Notes: generated by a model from the sequence alone, not told the origin. A stretch of 64,000 nt of DNA from Thunnus maccoyii (GCF_910596095.1 NC_056551.1:13843501-13907500), one strand, 5' to 3'; counted from the first letter of the stretch, positions 42,134 through 56,052 are shown. Numbers and translations: made by a program.

Positions 42134-45100
42134 TTAATAGCTGAAAAAAAGAGAATAAAAATCACTATAAGTATCAATGGAGGACACTAGAAATACTTGA
42201 TACTGTTAGAGATGAACTAAGACATCATACTCACGTTGACATGTGACATCCTGACACGTAGGCATAGTTGCCAGTGTAGCGAACATCACAGCGCACTATG
42301 TTGTTGCTGTAGTCTGACTCTGGGACCTGATAGCTCGGATTTACGCTGATCTGTGGAGAGACAACAGAGGTCAAATAACACAGCAACAAAGATAAATGTA
42401 AACAGCACGTGAAACGTTCTTGTGTTAATGTGATTCCACTGAAGTGTAATTCTTTTAAAATGGTTCAGTGTCTCAGGAGGAGGCTAAATGTCATCTGTTA
42501 TTTCCAACAAACCTTGAGGACATAGTTTCCAGGTTTCACATCTGTGATGTCAATCCACTGGCAGTCGATGTCTGCGTTGTAGGTATCATAACATCCTGGG
42601 CTCAGACCCTGCACATTAGACACCATCAATAAAAACATTATATAAACAAACAGACTTCTTATGAAATTTAAGGCACTTACACATATAGAACAGAAATTGT
42701 AACTTTAAGAAAGATTTTAATATGCTAATACATTATAATATTTACTGATAAGAACAAAAAGCTACTAATAAAATATTATATTTTTGGATGAAATGTCAAC
42801 AGAAAGGGGGAAAAAAGAAAAAAAAACAAGAAAGACAAACATCAGCCAGTCAAAAGAAAGAAAGAAAAAAGAAAGGGGAGGAAAAATAAATCATGTATTA
42901 AACAACTGATCACAGAAGTTCAGGCAGGTGGGATCATCTTACAGAGAAACAGGAAATCATTAAATCACCTTTGGCTCATGCAAGAAGGAAATACTAAAGC
43001 TGTTCAGTAAAAAAACGGCCGCTGCAGGAAAAGATCATTTGACTCTCAGGTCCTCTCAGCTTTTCAAAAACTCTCAACTCAAATTATACGGCCAGGCTAT
43101 TTTGGTAAGGTAATTCAATGAAATTATAATCCTTTATTTATATAAATGTCCAACAATGCATCATTGCAGTTTATAGTTCTTTTCCTAAAAGTGAACTGGC
43201 TTTATTTTGCAACAGTTATGATACTATCTGGTTTTGAGACCCACTTTATCTCTCAACTGGTGCAGTTCCCCTTAAAGGTGCAGTGTGCAGAATTTAGTGG
43301 CACCTAGCAGAACGGACTTGGCAAAAATGTAAGTAAGTAAAACATAAGTATGTTTTTGTCTAATCACCTGAAAATACGATTTTTTGTTGTTTCGTTACCT
43401 TTGAATGAGCCCTTTATATCTACATAGGGAGTGGGTCCTGTTCACAGACCCCACCATGTTGCAGTACCATGTTTCTACAGTAGCCCAGAACAGACAAACC
43501 AAACTCTGGCTCTAGAGATGGTCTTTCGCATTTTTTGCGAGTTTGCAACCACCGTAGGTTCTCCTGCATGCTTGGATGGGGAGGGGGGTATTCAGTTGGT
43601 TGCAATCTGCAACCTCACCGCTAGATGTCACTAAATCTTACACACTGGTCCTTTAAACCTTTACCACAAATTGTTCCACCCGCAGGACTCTAGCATTATG
43701 TCCAACTTTCATGGACATTTTGTAATATGAAAGGTCACATGAATATATAAAATATGTATTGATAGATTAGCCTCTTGTCGTGGTCATTTTTAAAAATAAC
43801 AAAACAAGAACATTTTAAAGATTAAAGCTCTAAACCTGCAGTAACTAATTTGGCCGCTTGGGGACAGCACGATGAGCTGTACACAATATCAGCTGTCACA
43901 ATATCAGATTTTCACAACATGATTATCGTGGCCAAAAGAGTTCATGATAACAATGTTACTGCGATATCTATAGAATATTTGAAAAAAAATGCTATCAGTC
44001 AAATCATCTTTAACCTTGTTTATAGTGTGTTTTGCCTCTTTTCTGGCAAAATACAAATATAGGGAGGTGGAAAGAGAGTGGGTAATCATAACTGTACATA
44101 CTACAGAAAATTTTTATTTTTCTAAGGGTATGTCTAAGCGTCTTCCAAAAAAAGGCCATTTAGAGACACAAAATAACCCCTGCTTCAGAGTAACTGAAGC
44201 ATAAACACATTATAGTGCTTTGTTCCCCTGTTGAAACTATACCTTGTGCATATAAAAGAGTCAAAACAAGTGCTATGGTGGAAAAGCAGTTCATATAAAA
44301 AGTAAATCACAGTTAACTATTTATATTTACATAATTTCTATGTTGTGGCTTTATAAAAAGCAATAAAGCAGCATATGGTCATTTTTGGATTTTGAAGCGC
44401 CAGTCATCAGCAAAATCTGTTCCTATTGGCTCGGTCTTTACATGAAAGAAGAGGGGCAGGCACCAACTTTCAGCATGGACTCTCATTGGCTATTGTAGGC
44501 TGTGGACAGGACAGGGAAGCTCCTATTGGGTCAAGTGAGGTGTCAATCAAAAGGTCAGAGTTCAGCCGCCATTTTGATATGCTGACGTTTACATGCTAGT
44601 GCGAGTTACGATGAAGAATACGTTGGAAGATTAGGACATCTGCTGGCTAATTTAAAATGATGCAACAGCCATTCATGGATATTTATTGATGTAATAATGT
44701 GTTTTGGACTAAATATTTTACTGGATTGGATCGACTGGACCTTTGCCAATCTAACAAGACTGTTTTTGTCGGAGTTGTATCAGTCAGTGGAATAATATAA
44801 GATTTCATAGGTGAGTAGAGTGAATTTTGTTTGTTTTATTGGTGGTCTGACAGAGGTGTTGATTGTACCTGCTGTTGTGATTGTATCTTGAAATGGTTTG
44901 CATTAATCGAATCACAAGAATCTTAGCTTTCAAAAGATGTGTCGCATGAGTACCCACTTACAGACAGGAGTTGTGTACATAGCATAGTTGTGCACTTAAC
45001 AGTGTGACCGCCCGTGGGCGGGCCGATGGAACATTAAGGGGTTTTAAGAGGTGCTAGATTATTTACACAATATTATCATACGTGTATTATTAACATGATA

Positions 45101-48100
45101 TCAATATTTAATTTTTTAAATATCACGGTTATCATCAATACCGGTATGTTGCGACACCCCTAGTACACAACACTGACATATTGTTACATTATAAAATTGA
45201 TATGGTGGACATCCAGCATCCAGTAAACAACATCAATTTGGTGTCGTATTTCTGCTCACTTGTCGAATAAAAGTCCAATATTTACTCTCCTTTAAGCTCT
45301 AGTTTTGGTCTCCACCAACTCATGAGGAAAATATCTAGTCTTTTAGCAGCTAAATGCTCCACTATTTTCACCAGCAAGCGGCTAACTGTGTCTGTTTGTT
45401 GTTTGGTGCTGGGAAGGTAGTGTACTGTGGGTTTTTAGAGCTTGTTTTCTGAAAACAGCTGCCTGCTGCAGCTGAAGATGACACTGATGAGAGCAGTGAG
45501 AGCGAACCAATGAGCTGAAAGAAGCTAAGACACTCTGTAGAGGTGAGAGGAACTGCAGAGTTAGGTGATGATAGACCTTTTTCACAGCAGATATTTTGAC
45601 TTGGCACGACAGGAAAAGCACAGGTGTTAGCAATAATATTAACGCTGGCTCTGTTCTCTCAGTAAGTCATGACAGTGTGACAGTGAGCCAGAATGTGCTT
45701 TACCAGGACCCTGAAACTGAAGCAGCTAAATGGAATTCAGCCATCATTTATTTTATTATTTACACCTTTCCTACTGTGACATGTCAAAATGTCTCATGTG
45801 AAAAAGGCCTGTTCACTACAAATGACACCTCTGACATCATGCCTTGTCATTTGATCTATTGTTGATGTAAATTAATTGATTGGTGAAGATTTAAAGGCAG
45901 TAATAACAACTTTTCTACAGTTATCTTTTAGACCTGGGTATGTGCAGTGCAGGCAAACCGCCTGTAGTAGCCATAGTCACAGGATGTGTCCTCCAGGCAG
46001 AAGCTGGCCTTGTGGCCCTCGGCCACCGTGTGCTGAGTGGTGGCATCCAGCAGGTCGTAGTGGCTGAACTCATCCATGCTGTGGAAGTGCCTGTGGATCA
46101 GCAGCACAGTGTTCAACAGCGCCAGACATTTTTTTTGCCTTCCGACACATCAATCTGGGACTTTTTTAAAACAATCAGACGCTGTTTGTCATGCTGAGAG
46201 ACCCACCAGGGATTGTTTCTGTTCCTCAGCTGTATGTATATTACTAGTTGACATCTAAAAACAATTTGTCAGACATTCATTGGTGTTCACTGAAATGGCT
46301 GAAATGCTGTGGCTGAAAACATCACAGGTGTTGGTTATCATGCACATGCAGATGCTTTCACTCTGTTATCTAAAAAACAAGTTTGTTTAAGGATACAATA
46401 ACAGCCTGGATTTCAAGATTAGCTGACTTTGAAAACACTGCACAAAATCTATACAGTCTACATCAACAGTTTATTGGATCTCTCCCAAATGTGCTCCATC
46501 TTGGGGATTAGCACAGTGGATTGCTTGTTTCACAGCATAGCTATGGACTGAGGTAGTTTCTGTGGAATCAAGGAACTAGGCACCTTTCCATAACCCCAAT
46601 AAAGGAAAAAAACACCAGCAGTTTTCCTTTTTGGCTCATTATCCTTAACACACACAAACGTTTTTACAATGTCTGGCTTTGCAGTTGTAAATTTACTGAA
46701 TTCAAAGGTCATGTGAAGTTCAGTCACATCATCTGGTGAAAGCCCAAAGAGGTTTTCACTGTCTTTATGTAGAGACTATAAAAATAGAAGATTACATCTT
46801 TAAAAGTCTAAAGATACAAATAGAACTCGTGTTAAGATGTCCCTCCTGATATCAAATCCTCTGCAAAACAGTAAAGCAGCCAAAAGTAACACAACTCTGG
46901 TTCAACAGGGGGTGCCATACCACAGCTGCAGACTGGAAAAGACAAATTGTGATGATGATTTTATCTACACATTACTGGTAAAGAGAATAACCCCACAGAT
47001 CTGCATCTGACGTGTGAAGAAACTTTTCTATCTTCAGGTCAACCATGTAAAAATATGTGAATTAACACAAGAGTTAAATATTCAGATACAGCATGATTAT
47101 CTGACATGTCTCTCAAAAAATTCTGACTTCACTTTCAGAGCAGGACTCTCAGATTGAGTCCAGATTTAAATTTTATATTCATGCACGACTTCTTCATGCA
47201 AATTATTCTAATCGAGGCCAGCATGTTGGCTAGTAAGAACAAAGAGATGCATGAGAACTGCCACAAGTCCAAAAGACTGTTTCTCTTAGTGATTGTGGGA
47301 AGCATCCGCATGAAGTGTCATTATACTCACTGGTGACAGCTGTGCCACTCCCAGGAGTAGCGTGGCCTGCTGGGAAGGAAGTCTGCTGTCCCCTGGTTCT
47401 TGACTCTCTGGGGGAACCTCAGCAGCATACGGGTGTCATAGTCTCTAATATTGGCTCTATAGGCTGAGCTGCAGGAACAAAAGCAAAGGCAGAACATAAA
47501 AACACAGTCAGAGTGACGTCACTAAGATTGTTTTTCCTTGCCACATCCCCTCCTCCGAGTGGAACAGACTTTGAGCCTCTGAGTGAGGGCAGTCTACGCG
47601 TAAATGGTGGGTGGAAAAATAGTTTGTCGGCGCGTGTGTTTGGGTTACTTTTCAATAATGTGTTTACCATTCGGGCTTTCTCTCCTCGGGCAAACTATGA
47701 TTAAACTTTACAGAAATCTCACCACTCTACCCCTTCAGCCATCAGTGGTAGGATTCGGTTAATTTTACCTCATCTCATGGTTCCACTAGGAAGCCTTCAC
47801 CCACAAGCACTTTAGGTGGTTGTTATGGCTCAAAGCTCTCTGAATCACACTCAGACTTGGCACTAAACCCTGTTTTTTCTTCTTTTTTTCTCTCCCTCCC
47901 ACTAGATTAATCCTGACAGCAGTCTACCTTGACAAACAGTTTTCTTCTGCTGCACATCTCAGGTTATACATTGGGACTCTCTGGGCATAAGCGGAGGCTT
48001 GAATGTAGTATGGGTCAGGTACGAGATCAGGAAGACCTGCAGAAAAACAGCAACATAATAATTGTAATAGGAGCTCAATAAGACAACGCATAAAAGTAAT

Positions 48101-48992
48101 CGAATACACTGACAAATAAATTACTAAATCAATCATTTTTCACATACAAATAAATACATTAACAAATGGCAAAAAGATACACACATGCAGAAATGTAGAG
48201 ATAGGGAGGGACAAGCTAAATCCCTAAACACACTAAGTGAGTGACTGATCGAGTTTGAAGCACTTTAGCATCATAAACACCACTTTATGGGTCACGTCTA
48301 TCTCATTACTGACTTAAATGCTGTTTAGAGAAGACTTTCCCCATTCTCTTCCCACACTTACCGTACTGATGATAGCGTGTGCCATATCCAGGTCTCGATC
48401 TCGGCCTCGGTCTCTCGTACACATCATAATAATTGTAATATGGATTATCGCTATCAATGGACTTGTAGGGATCGTAGGGATCATCACCGACCATCATGTC
48501 TTCTCTCCTGGGCAGAGGCGGGCTGACAGTGACCTTTTCCTGGGTGCCATTGGTTCTGCGTCTCGGTGTCTCACTGGCGCGATGGTGATGCTGGCGGTTC
48601 TCGTGCCCTCTCACAAGCCTTTGGAGCGCGGGCGTGAGCGGATGAGACCCCGGCCGGGGAGGCTGCTGCCGCTGCTGCTGCTGGACCGGTGGCTGGCTAG
48701 AGGTGTCCGGATGTCTCACGTCTGCATCGCGGATGATGGTGACAGGTCGCGCCTGCACTTGCTCCTGAGGTGCGCCCCTCCGCCTCGGTGGCTGGTACTC
48801 CGAGCCCTGACTTAAAATGCTAAAAATCTTGCCGTTGTGTGACCACTGTAGTGTCTGCCGGAGAGCCGCTCTTTGGTTATTTCCTTGTGGATTCCCCGGA
48901 TTCTGAGATTGGGCAGCTTGCAGGATGAAAACAAATAAATAGACGCACGCATACGCGTAAAGTGGCGTGCCAAATATGCGTAATCCCATCAT
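42134..48992 (-). CDS. lox: protein-lysine 6-oxidase (lysyl oxidase)
   Basis: This secreted copper amine oxidase oxidises lysines in collagen and elastin to start cross-linking. Exons in transcript order are 48992-48362, 48036-47928, 47468-47331, 46090-45934, 42608-42513, 42350-42235 and 42140-42134. All are GT-AG and in phase, giving 417 aa, identical to human length. A signal peptide covers residues 1-28, then an Arg/Gln/Pro-rich propeptide. The BMP1 site MVG|DDPY falls at Gly169-Asp170. The copper ligands His292, His294 and His296 sit in [13 protein letters not shown]; human has Tyr where this has Phe295. The LTQ cofactor residues Lys320 (EGHKASF) and Tyr355 (CYDTY) match human numbering exactly. 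The last exon codes only the final Tyr, the stop and one base of the preceding Thr. Confidence 0.97.
43274..43655. mobile_element. MITE family 3 (lox intron 4)
   Basis: The left end aaaggtgcagtgtgcagaat ttagtgg is mirrored by tgtcactaaatcttacacac tggtccttt on the right. The element body includes ggttgcaatctgcaacctca. It is a common fish inverted-repeat element without coding capacity. Confidence 0.8.
43860..45172. mobile_element. nonautonomous DNA transposon, ~1.3 kb (lox intron 4)
   Basis: The left region, ggggacagcacgatgagctg with cacaatatc and gattatcgtggccaaaa, is echoed in inverted form on the right by aatatcacggttatcatcaa and tatgttgcgacacccctagt. Interior DNA (gcgccagtcatcagcaaaat; cgcccgtgggcgggccga) codes for nothing recognised. 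Boundaries and family are uncertain. Confidence 0.45.
45173..45582. repeat. probable dispersed repeat (lox intron 4)
   Basis: The stretch tcttttagcagctaaatgct ccac and ttgtttggtgctgggaaggt has the look of a dispersed fish repeat lying between two transposons. I cannot define its ends. Confidence 0.35.
45583..45829. mobile_element. short MITE with ~40-bp inverted ends (lox intron 4)
   Basis: The left end gacctttttcacagcagata ttttgac is mirrored on the right by gtcaaaatgtctcatgtgaa aaaggcc. About 100 bp upstream of the acceptor of lox exon 4. Confidence 0.7.
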
Positions 48993-49097
48993 GAATTCAA
49001 TTAAAGGAAAGTGAACGTGACAAAGCGAAGTATTTCAAATGATCCCGGGGTCGCCACTTGTCTTTAACTTAAATATCCTTCATCTCCATTTGAAGGA

Positions 49098-49140
49098 TGT
49101 CCAATGAGCAGAGAGGAAAAGCTAAGTTTATATGTATCCG
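49098..49140 (-). promoter_or_regulatory. lox core promoter (TATA box)
   Basis: On the minus strand TATAAA lies at 49132-49127, about 135 nt upstream of the start codon. This predicts transcription start near 49.10 kb and a 5' UTR of about 100 nt. A CCAAT-type cattgg lies at about 49101-49107, which is downstream of the TATA and so probably not a functional CCAAT box here. Confidence 0.45.
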
Positions 49141-50710
49141 TGTAAAGTCATATCGTTCTGCTCCTGCAGCCTGCAGATGCGCCCAGTGAGATGATGAAGA
49201 AGAGGAGGAGTTCAGCATTTGGAGTTTCTGAAGCTGTTATACAAGTCTGGTGCTGCTGCTCATATAACCACTGGATAGCTACGTGATGTTTGATCATGCT
49301 CAGCCAAGGGTGTTTGATAACTGCTCAGGCTGGCCCTTTGAAAGGTGGGGACTGGGTGTCAGTGACAAGTAGAGAAACTTTATTCCTGCATCACAAAGAG
49401 CAGATGCACATTTTGACTAACAGCATTTATAAAAACAGTCAGAGTAACAAAAATACATCTTCCTTTGTTATGATTGCATATGAATAATAAGACCCATTTC
49501 CCAGAATTTTGCATATTGTCTTCATTTTTTTTTTCACTTCCAGATGAACAAAATGTCATGATAAATAGCTTTTTCCCTGACTGCTGGATGAACTCCCAAC
49601 CAAATTGCAACACACCCTGCCAGAAGTCTGTACACTCGTCCACTTTCTCATAGGAGGATTTCAGAAACCTAAACATGACTCTTTGATGGCCCTGCAACAT
49701 TTCAGGTTTTTTTTCTGGGAAATCATCTCCCACAAACTCCCCTCCGCCCCAGCTGTGCCTTAGTCTTGTCTGCTATGGAGTTTTACTGAAAACGTGAAAG
49801 ACTCATCACATGCATCTCGCAGTAATCTTGTATAAAGTCATAATTAGTATGTTCTGAGCAATAAACAATATGAGACTGTGGTGACACTTGATATCTGCAT
49901 TACTGTGTCTGGTGGCAGACTGGCCGCATTGACTCCACACTCCTCTCTTGATACATCTAAGTCATTTGCTGCAACCCCGTCAATTCACCGCCCTGGTGTT
50001 AACACCAGCACTATAATGCATAGCTTGGGAAACTAAATGCAAGGTTTTCATTTTCCTCTGTCTAGAAAACCAGTAAATTCTTTCATGCATCTACGCAATT
50101 GACTGCAGGGTGGCTGCTGCTAAACCCCAGCAAATTGTCATAGTTTCACAGTTTTTTTTAAATGAAACTCTTCACTTATGAGCAGAGATTTTTGATTACA
50201 TCAGAGGAGTTTTCAGACATTTCTTCATTTAAAAATGGAGCCAAAGAGAAACAGAAAATAAAATAAGGCAGCAAGAGATTTTCCCAACAGACAAATACAG
50301 GACAAAATCATGTAAATATCTTCTGTGATCTTATAACAGATCAGTGACAGTGTCCCATATCAAGACACAAGGGGGCAGATGATTGTAACATTGGAGTGCT
50401 GCCTGACATCTTCTTATCAGTATCTGAGGCAGTATATCTGTCTTTTGGGAAGAGCTCTTAGATCATAGTCTCGCCTTAGACAAAGTATACACGTGTTATC
50501 TACATGTATTTATTTCTTCAGATTTAGTCTTTTTTTGTCTGTGACTATACACTAGTACTCTGAATCCATTACTGGAAAAGCACAAATAGTGCCAAAACCA
50601 TAAGTAGTTGCTGATAGAAAGACAGAGACACTGTACAAACCACACAAAGTCAAGTGGCTCTGTCATTACCAAGAAACATAGTACCATTTGGATCAATTCA
50701 TTTTTAATGA

Positions 50711-51005
50711 ATGAATTCATTTTATTTATCCAGGAGTATCGCTAAGAGCAACGCTCTCTTTTCCAGGAATGTTCACATTCACACATTTACACCTGGAAGC
50801 TGCCCAGTCAAATATGTCTGTGTAATCGTGAGCAGCTCCACCAGAGCAGTCGGGGTTAAGGGCCTTGCTCAAGGGCACCTCCATGGTGTTAATGAGGCAA
50901 GTGCTGCTCTTTCACTTTCCACTCAGATTTATCCAGCCACACCTAGGATTGAACAGGCGACCATCTGGTCACAAGCTGGTCTTTTACGGTGTCAGTATAC
51001 TTGAA
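50711..51005. mobile_element. LINE/SINE-derived repeat (CTTGCTCAAGGGCACCT type)
   Basis: The phrases ttaagggccttgctcaaggg cacct and ggattgaacaggcgaccatctgg belong to a fish L2/V-SINE-like 3' conserved region. No promoter half was identified. Confidence 0.6.
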
Positions 51006-52749
51006 CTGAAGTGCTTGTCAGACACACACCTCTTCGATGTGGAAATTGGGAGGGCAAAGTCCTGCAATTTTTGTAACTCTCTGAAAATAACAATCTCACA
51101 ATCGCATCCACTTCTCAGTGATCGGTCAGGTGTGTGTGACTGAGAAATTAGACAGGGTTTCTCTCTCAAGCTCTCTTTTTTCTTTCATCACACTATTACT
51201 TCTGTCACTCTTTGCGTCTGTAAATGAGTGCAACATCATGAATGTGTTAGAGGAAAGACCGTGTAAAAGTGTTCATCATTATCCTCATTTGAACAATTAT
51301 CGTGTCCTGCTCTTCTCTTTGTCCTGCCTTTGAGTGTGTCCCTCCAGAACAGCTATAAACACTTTTTCCTTAAGGTGTAACTAGTTCATTTTGAGCATGC
51401 CCTACTTTTAAACCACCACTGCTCCATAAATGGATGATGTTTTACTATCACTGATTGGTTCCTTTAAGAACACACAGTTTTATGCCAAATTTGAAATATT
51501 CCTGGCTATTTCACACAACAGATTTCCATCTGTGCTGTTTTTTGTTTGCTCCTCTCACTGACTTGACGCAGACTGGACGTACTTCTGTGCACCAATCAGG
51601 ACTTCATCAGGACAACATTTGGATCTAAATCTGAGGGCAGTTGTTTGCATCTGTTACTGAGCCACTGTCAATCAGCCACATCCACACTGCTCAGATGAAG
51701 CAAATACTTTGGATATTTTAGAAAAAATTTAAAGGTGCCCTGTGGAGTTTTCTTGTAAGATTTTGTGAGTTTTCGTTGCATAAAAAAAGGGGGGCCAACT
51801 CATAACTTCTCCATTGCACTACAATTGGTGAAAAAGGGAACCTTCAACTTTGATTGTTGCATATTTTCTTATATAGTAAATACAGGTATTTTAACGTAAT
51901 AGAGAACTACTTTAGAGGTAACCCAGTTTTCAGGGACTTTAAAAAATACACATTGTGATGATGATTTATTAATTAAATCAGACATTTAGGATTCTTCTCA
52001 AACTCTGCCTAAACAGTAGCTGAAAAAGAGATCAAGAACCAAAAGTGAGACTATAAATACTTCAGCTTGTGAGAATGGGCTTCTATTTAATGGTAGAGTA
52101 TAAAGTGATTAACTCGTGCTGTAAATTACAGTTAAGCCAGTTGTATTGTTCTTGGATAATAGAGGGCATACAGTCACGTGCTACATTGCAGCTTGTGTAA
52201 GCTGTGGGGGTGAATATAAGCCAAGTGGAGTTATATGAACTCCTGAAAATGTCTCCTCCCTTCAGAGTGAGGATGCCTGTAACTCATGAATCATAGATAA
52301 ACTAGACTTGAAAAAAGAGATATAATGGAAAGAACTGACAAAAAAATGATTGACCTACACACTCTTTTCAACATCAGCAATGAATCTAACTGCTGTTTTG
52401 TAAATGTTTCCTGTTTTGTCTTCAGAGATGCCTCCTAGCAGTTTTACTTTCAAGTATTTGTCCCCAGTATAAAACAATTAATGTACTTTTCTTGGCCAAG
52501 GCACCGTCGTGTTTTTGCTTTGAGGATGACTAACATACACTTCTGTGATTCTGCATACCAACTTTTCCTCCAGAGAGTGAAAACTATGTGCACATGTTTC
52601 TGGATTGCCTGCTTTTCTCTTTTCCCTGGAACACCAGACAGACAGTCAGAACCAGCTGTACTGGGTCACTGATGTTTTTTGCTCGTAATTCATTGAACTT
52701 TCTTCATGCAGGGTCCTCTTCTCTCCAGTGAGGGCAGCATAGTGCTCCC

Positions 52750-52750
<1 letters not shown>

Positions 52751-52799
<49 letters not shown>

Positions 52800-52812
52800 A
52801 CACACACACACT
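52751..52812. repeat. (CA)n microsatellite
   Basis: About thirty ca repeats with one interruption (cata). Confidence 0.95.
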
Positions 52813-54413
52813 CACTCACAGCTCAGAGACACATCTGCAAGGAATTAGCCGAGTTCTTTTGTCCACGTTGCTAGAATTCACCCGATTTTTTGGGCACTTG
52901 ATCGAGCTTAAAGAATTTGAATAAATCCACGTCTGAGTTGCACAATAAGGAGGGAAAATAGTGACAGGGCCTCCTGCATAAGACACGTCATTGAGTAAAG
53001 AGGAAAAAAAAGATCTCCATCCTTTCATGTTGCTAAATTTACCATAAAACCAACACCAATTTTTCAGTGCCATCATTGAGTCAACATCTGGCAGACATTT
53101 GTCATTTTGCCTGAGACGTGAAACCTACATTTAAGCACTTACAGCAGCCAACGTCTAGATTTAAGCCAGATAGACATATTTTATTAAATATATTCTTATG
53201 GGCATGAAATCCATCACTGCTATGGTAGAGGATCGACTCTGCTTCACATTTGGTAGCTTTGTTTTTGAAGTTGAGGACGTAGTGCGTTCTTTCGCAAATA
53301 TATGGCGTTAATTTGAAAATATGCGTAATTTTTTTTCATGCGTATATGATTATGTATTGCCATCTGAGCACCATGATCTCATCTAAGTGAAACAGGACCA
53401 CACACATCTATCAAAACATCCAGTGCAAGGCCTGCTTCCTCTGATCTATTCCCAGGACACTTCTATCACATCTCTCTATGTAAAACTCTACAAGTACTAT
53501 CGCATGACATCTCTGCTTCTGCTAATCTCCTTCACAGTTTGTTTACACTCTTAGATGCCCTTACATTTCCTCCTAATAGCAGATTTCCCCTAGTTTTTTT
53601 TTTTTGTTTAAAACTCAGCCTCATATCAGCGAGATTCAGTTCAACTGAAAGCTCTATGATAGAAACAGACAATTCAAATATTTTCTCCTCTTTTATAAAT
53701 ACTGGGTTTCCATTACTCTTGGTTAGGGTCCGCACCACACTCTCACACACATACACACACACACACACAAAGTCTGGTGGACTACGTGGCACTCTGCACA
53801 TACACTGTACACTTTGCAACCAGGAGGAGGAGTGCTTCACCAAGACACAACCGAACAAACTTAACATTGTGCTGTGACTTACAGATGTCCTTGTTTTTTC
53901 ACTCCCACTATCTCTTCTCATCACAGCCGCAGGGATGTAGACGGAGATTCCAGTTAATCCAATGACAAAGAGATTTATTTGTTCTTCTGTGACTCTGTGC
54001 AATATTGCAGTCTTTATTTCCAGCAGTGATTTATATGTCTATTTTCCATAGCAGAAGACCATAGCAGAATAAACAGTGTGGCTATGTACACATAAATCAC
54101 ATTTCAAGCCTTGAAACTCCAGTTTTCCAGTCTTGTATTTAAATGCTCATATGCTATGGTGGTTGGATCTTCCTGTTACATTTAGAAAGTTACCATGTGG
54201 AATGATGTGATTTCTAATTTTAATGAACTGGCAAACAAACCACAAACTGCACTGTGTCTCCTGAGGAATGTTCTTTAATGCAGCACTGAGTCTCTTCAAG
54301 TTAAATGAAAAGACTGTTTATTATTTTCTTCTGCTCACAGATTGATTCATGGAGTTTGGGATTTCTTGGCCAGGTGTTCAGGCTGCCCTGTACCTTATCA
54401 CTGAACTAAAGCA

Positions 54414-54840
54414 TTAAAGGGATATTCCACCAATTTAGTATTGCACTGCCATAAAGGGAGGGGACTTGTGTGAGAAGTATTAAAGGAAGAATGATCAAAA
54501 TTGAAGCAGCAGAGGCAGCGATATCCTGACTTTTAATTCCCAGAATGAGCTCAAGCTCCAAAAGTGCTGAATCCTACATTTCCCATGATGCATATAGCAT
54601 CTTTCATTTGATTCTTCCCACCTGGTGAATGCCTGTGTCTTTCAAACTTGACAGCATCAGTTTGTAATTCAGTGTTTCTGTTAAAAACATTTAGTCTCCA
54701 AGGCCAAGAAGTGTTTTTTTCAAACTTCTGAAAGCTCCCTCCAGCGCCACAGAAGATATTATACAACAGGCTTGTTGTTGTACGCCTCATGACCAGTAGA
54801 CTGATCTTGATGTGTAAAATCAGTGGAGCTCCCCTTTGAA
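54414..54840. mobile_element. MITE family 2, best-preserved copy
   Basis: The left end ttaaagggatattccaccaa tttag and the right end gtggagctcccctttgaa are inverted. It contains the family phrase tcctacatttcccatgatgc. This copy defines the element that was interrupted at 38597-41243. Confidence 0.8.
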
Positions 54841-55607
54841 ATATCAGGTAAATCAATTAGAGAAAATCCATCAAATGTCTAGATTCTTGTAGCATTGAAA
54901 TTAAAAATAAGACCTCCAGTCACTTAAGCAACATGTTTAAAATGATTAAACAGTATAAATGTACATAAAATCTTACATAAAATCAAAGTTTTTCACCCAG
55001 CAGCAATTAGTATAGAAAACATATTCACAACTTTATGTATATTTTGCTAAATTGTCTCCTAATGTAGTCTGAAACTTATAACTTTGTGTTTTGCCTTGCT
55101 CTTTCAAGGCTCAGTATTCAGAATGAACCAGTTATGTCACATTTATCATTCTTTTTTTGTTGTTTAAAAAAGAATGAGGGCTCCATCTACAGGAGATATT
55201 CAGAACATTAAAATCATTTTTACAGACGATTGCACATTGTTGTTACATTTTGATTACTGAAGACAATGGTAGAAATAACTGAGCTGTTTTGTTCAAATTG
55301 TAGAAACACATACATGGAGCTAAGAAAACGGTGTAAACTTGTAAACGGTGTAAACTATTTTCCATTTGTACACTATCTTCCTGTGTCTTTTTTGCACAAA
55401 TGGAACTTAATGCTCTGTATGTTTATCCTTATGTGTTTCATACTGTGTTAAAATACTAAATAAGACCAATTTCACAGCAGTATATTACATTTTGGGTAGT
55501 CTTCTCCTCTCTCTTCTTGTGATAAACATACTGTAAGATGTACATGAGATAATTCTTGATGTCTCATAATAAGAACATGAACACACTATTTGTTGCAGCA
55601 CAGTTTC

Positions 55608-55613
55608 TTTATT
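55608..55613 (-). terminator. poly(A) signal of the C1q/peroxidase transcript
   Basis: A minus-strand AATAAA lies 440 nt beyond the C1q stop codon. No AATAAA occurs on this strand between the last peroxidase exon (59764) and the first collagen-like exon. Confidence 0.55.
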
Positions 55614-56052
55614 GCATTCAAAAAAACAACAGATAAGAAAGTTACAGTAAAAAAAAAGCCTCACAAACAAAGCACAAGCAATATTTTCAAGGCTCACATA
55701 ATTTTCATCAGTGCATAAAATATTCATAATAATACTGGTAAATCCCACCATTAAAATTGGTAACTAACAAGTTCTCTGTCCAATAGACTGCATGCTGTAA
55801 CAGAGTGTAGGCATGATATAACACATTTGTGGCAATCATATTTCATGTTGATTAGGCTACTTGCTAAAGCTATCGAAAATTTGTTTGTTCTTCAGTAAAA
55901 TGTAAAACATTGTTGTATGGTGTGCACTAATCTGGTCCAGTGGGCCCAAAGAAAAAGTAAATTGTTAATAATAGACATTTGATATTACCTGAGTAATTAG
56001 AGAGTGAAGTTCAGTGCAGAGTGGCTGAGTAATGAAAATAAACGTGGTTGTG

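Larger units (their letters stand above)
49250..55607. other. lox-C1q intergenic region
   Basis: About 6.3 kb without a recognised gene. It contains a LINE/SINE-type tail (50711-51005), a (CA)n tract (52751-52812), another short (CA)n near 53745-53770 and a family 2 MITE (54414-54840). The other DNA shows no clear structure. A 117-codon open frame at 49380-49733 (minus) has no recognisable domain. Confidence 0.5.

Noticed and set aside
48318-48815. A 165-codon open frame on the plus strand
   Set aside because: It is the antisense of the GC-rich lox propeptide exon; no domain or splice context supports it.
49380-49733. A 117-codon minus-strand open frame upstream of lox
   Set aside because: There is no recognisable domain, no splice partners and no homologue I know. 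It probably occurs by chance.
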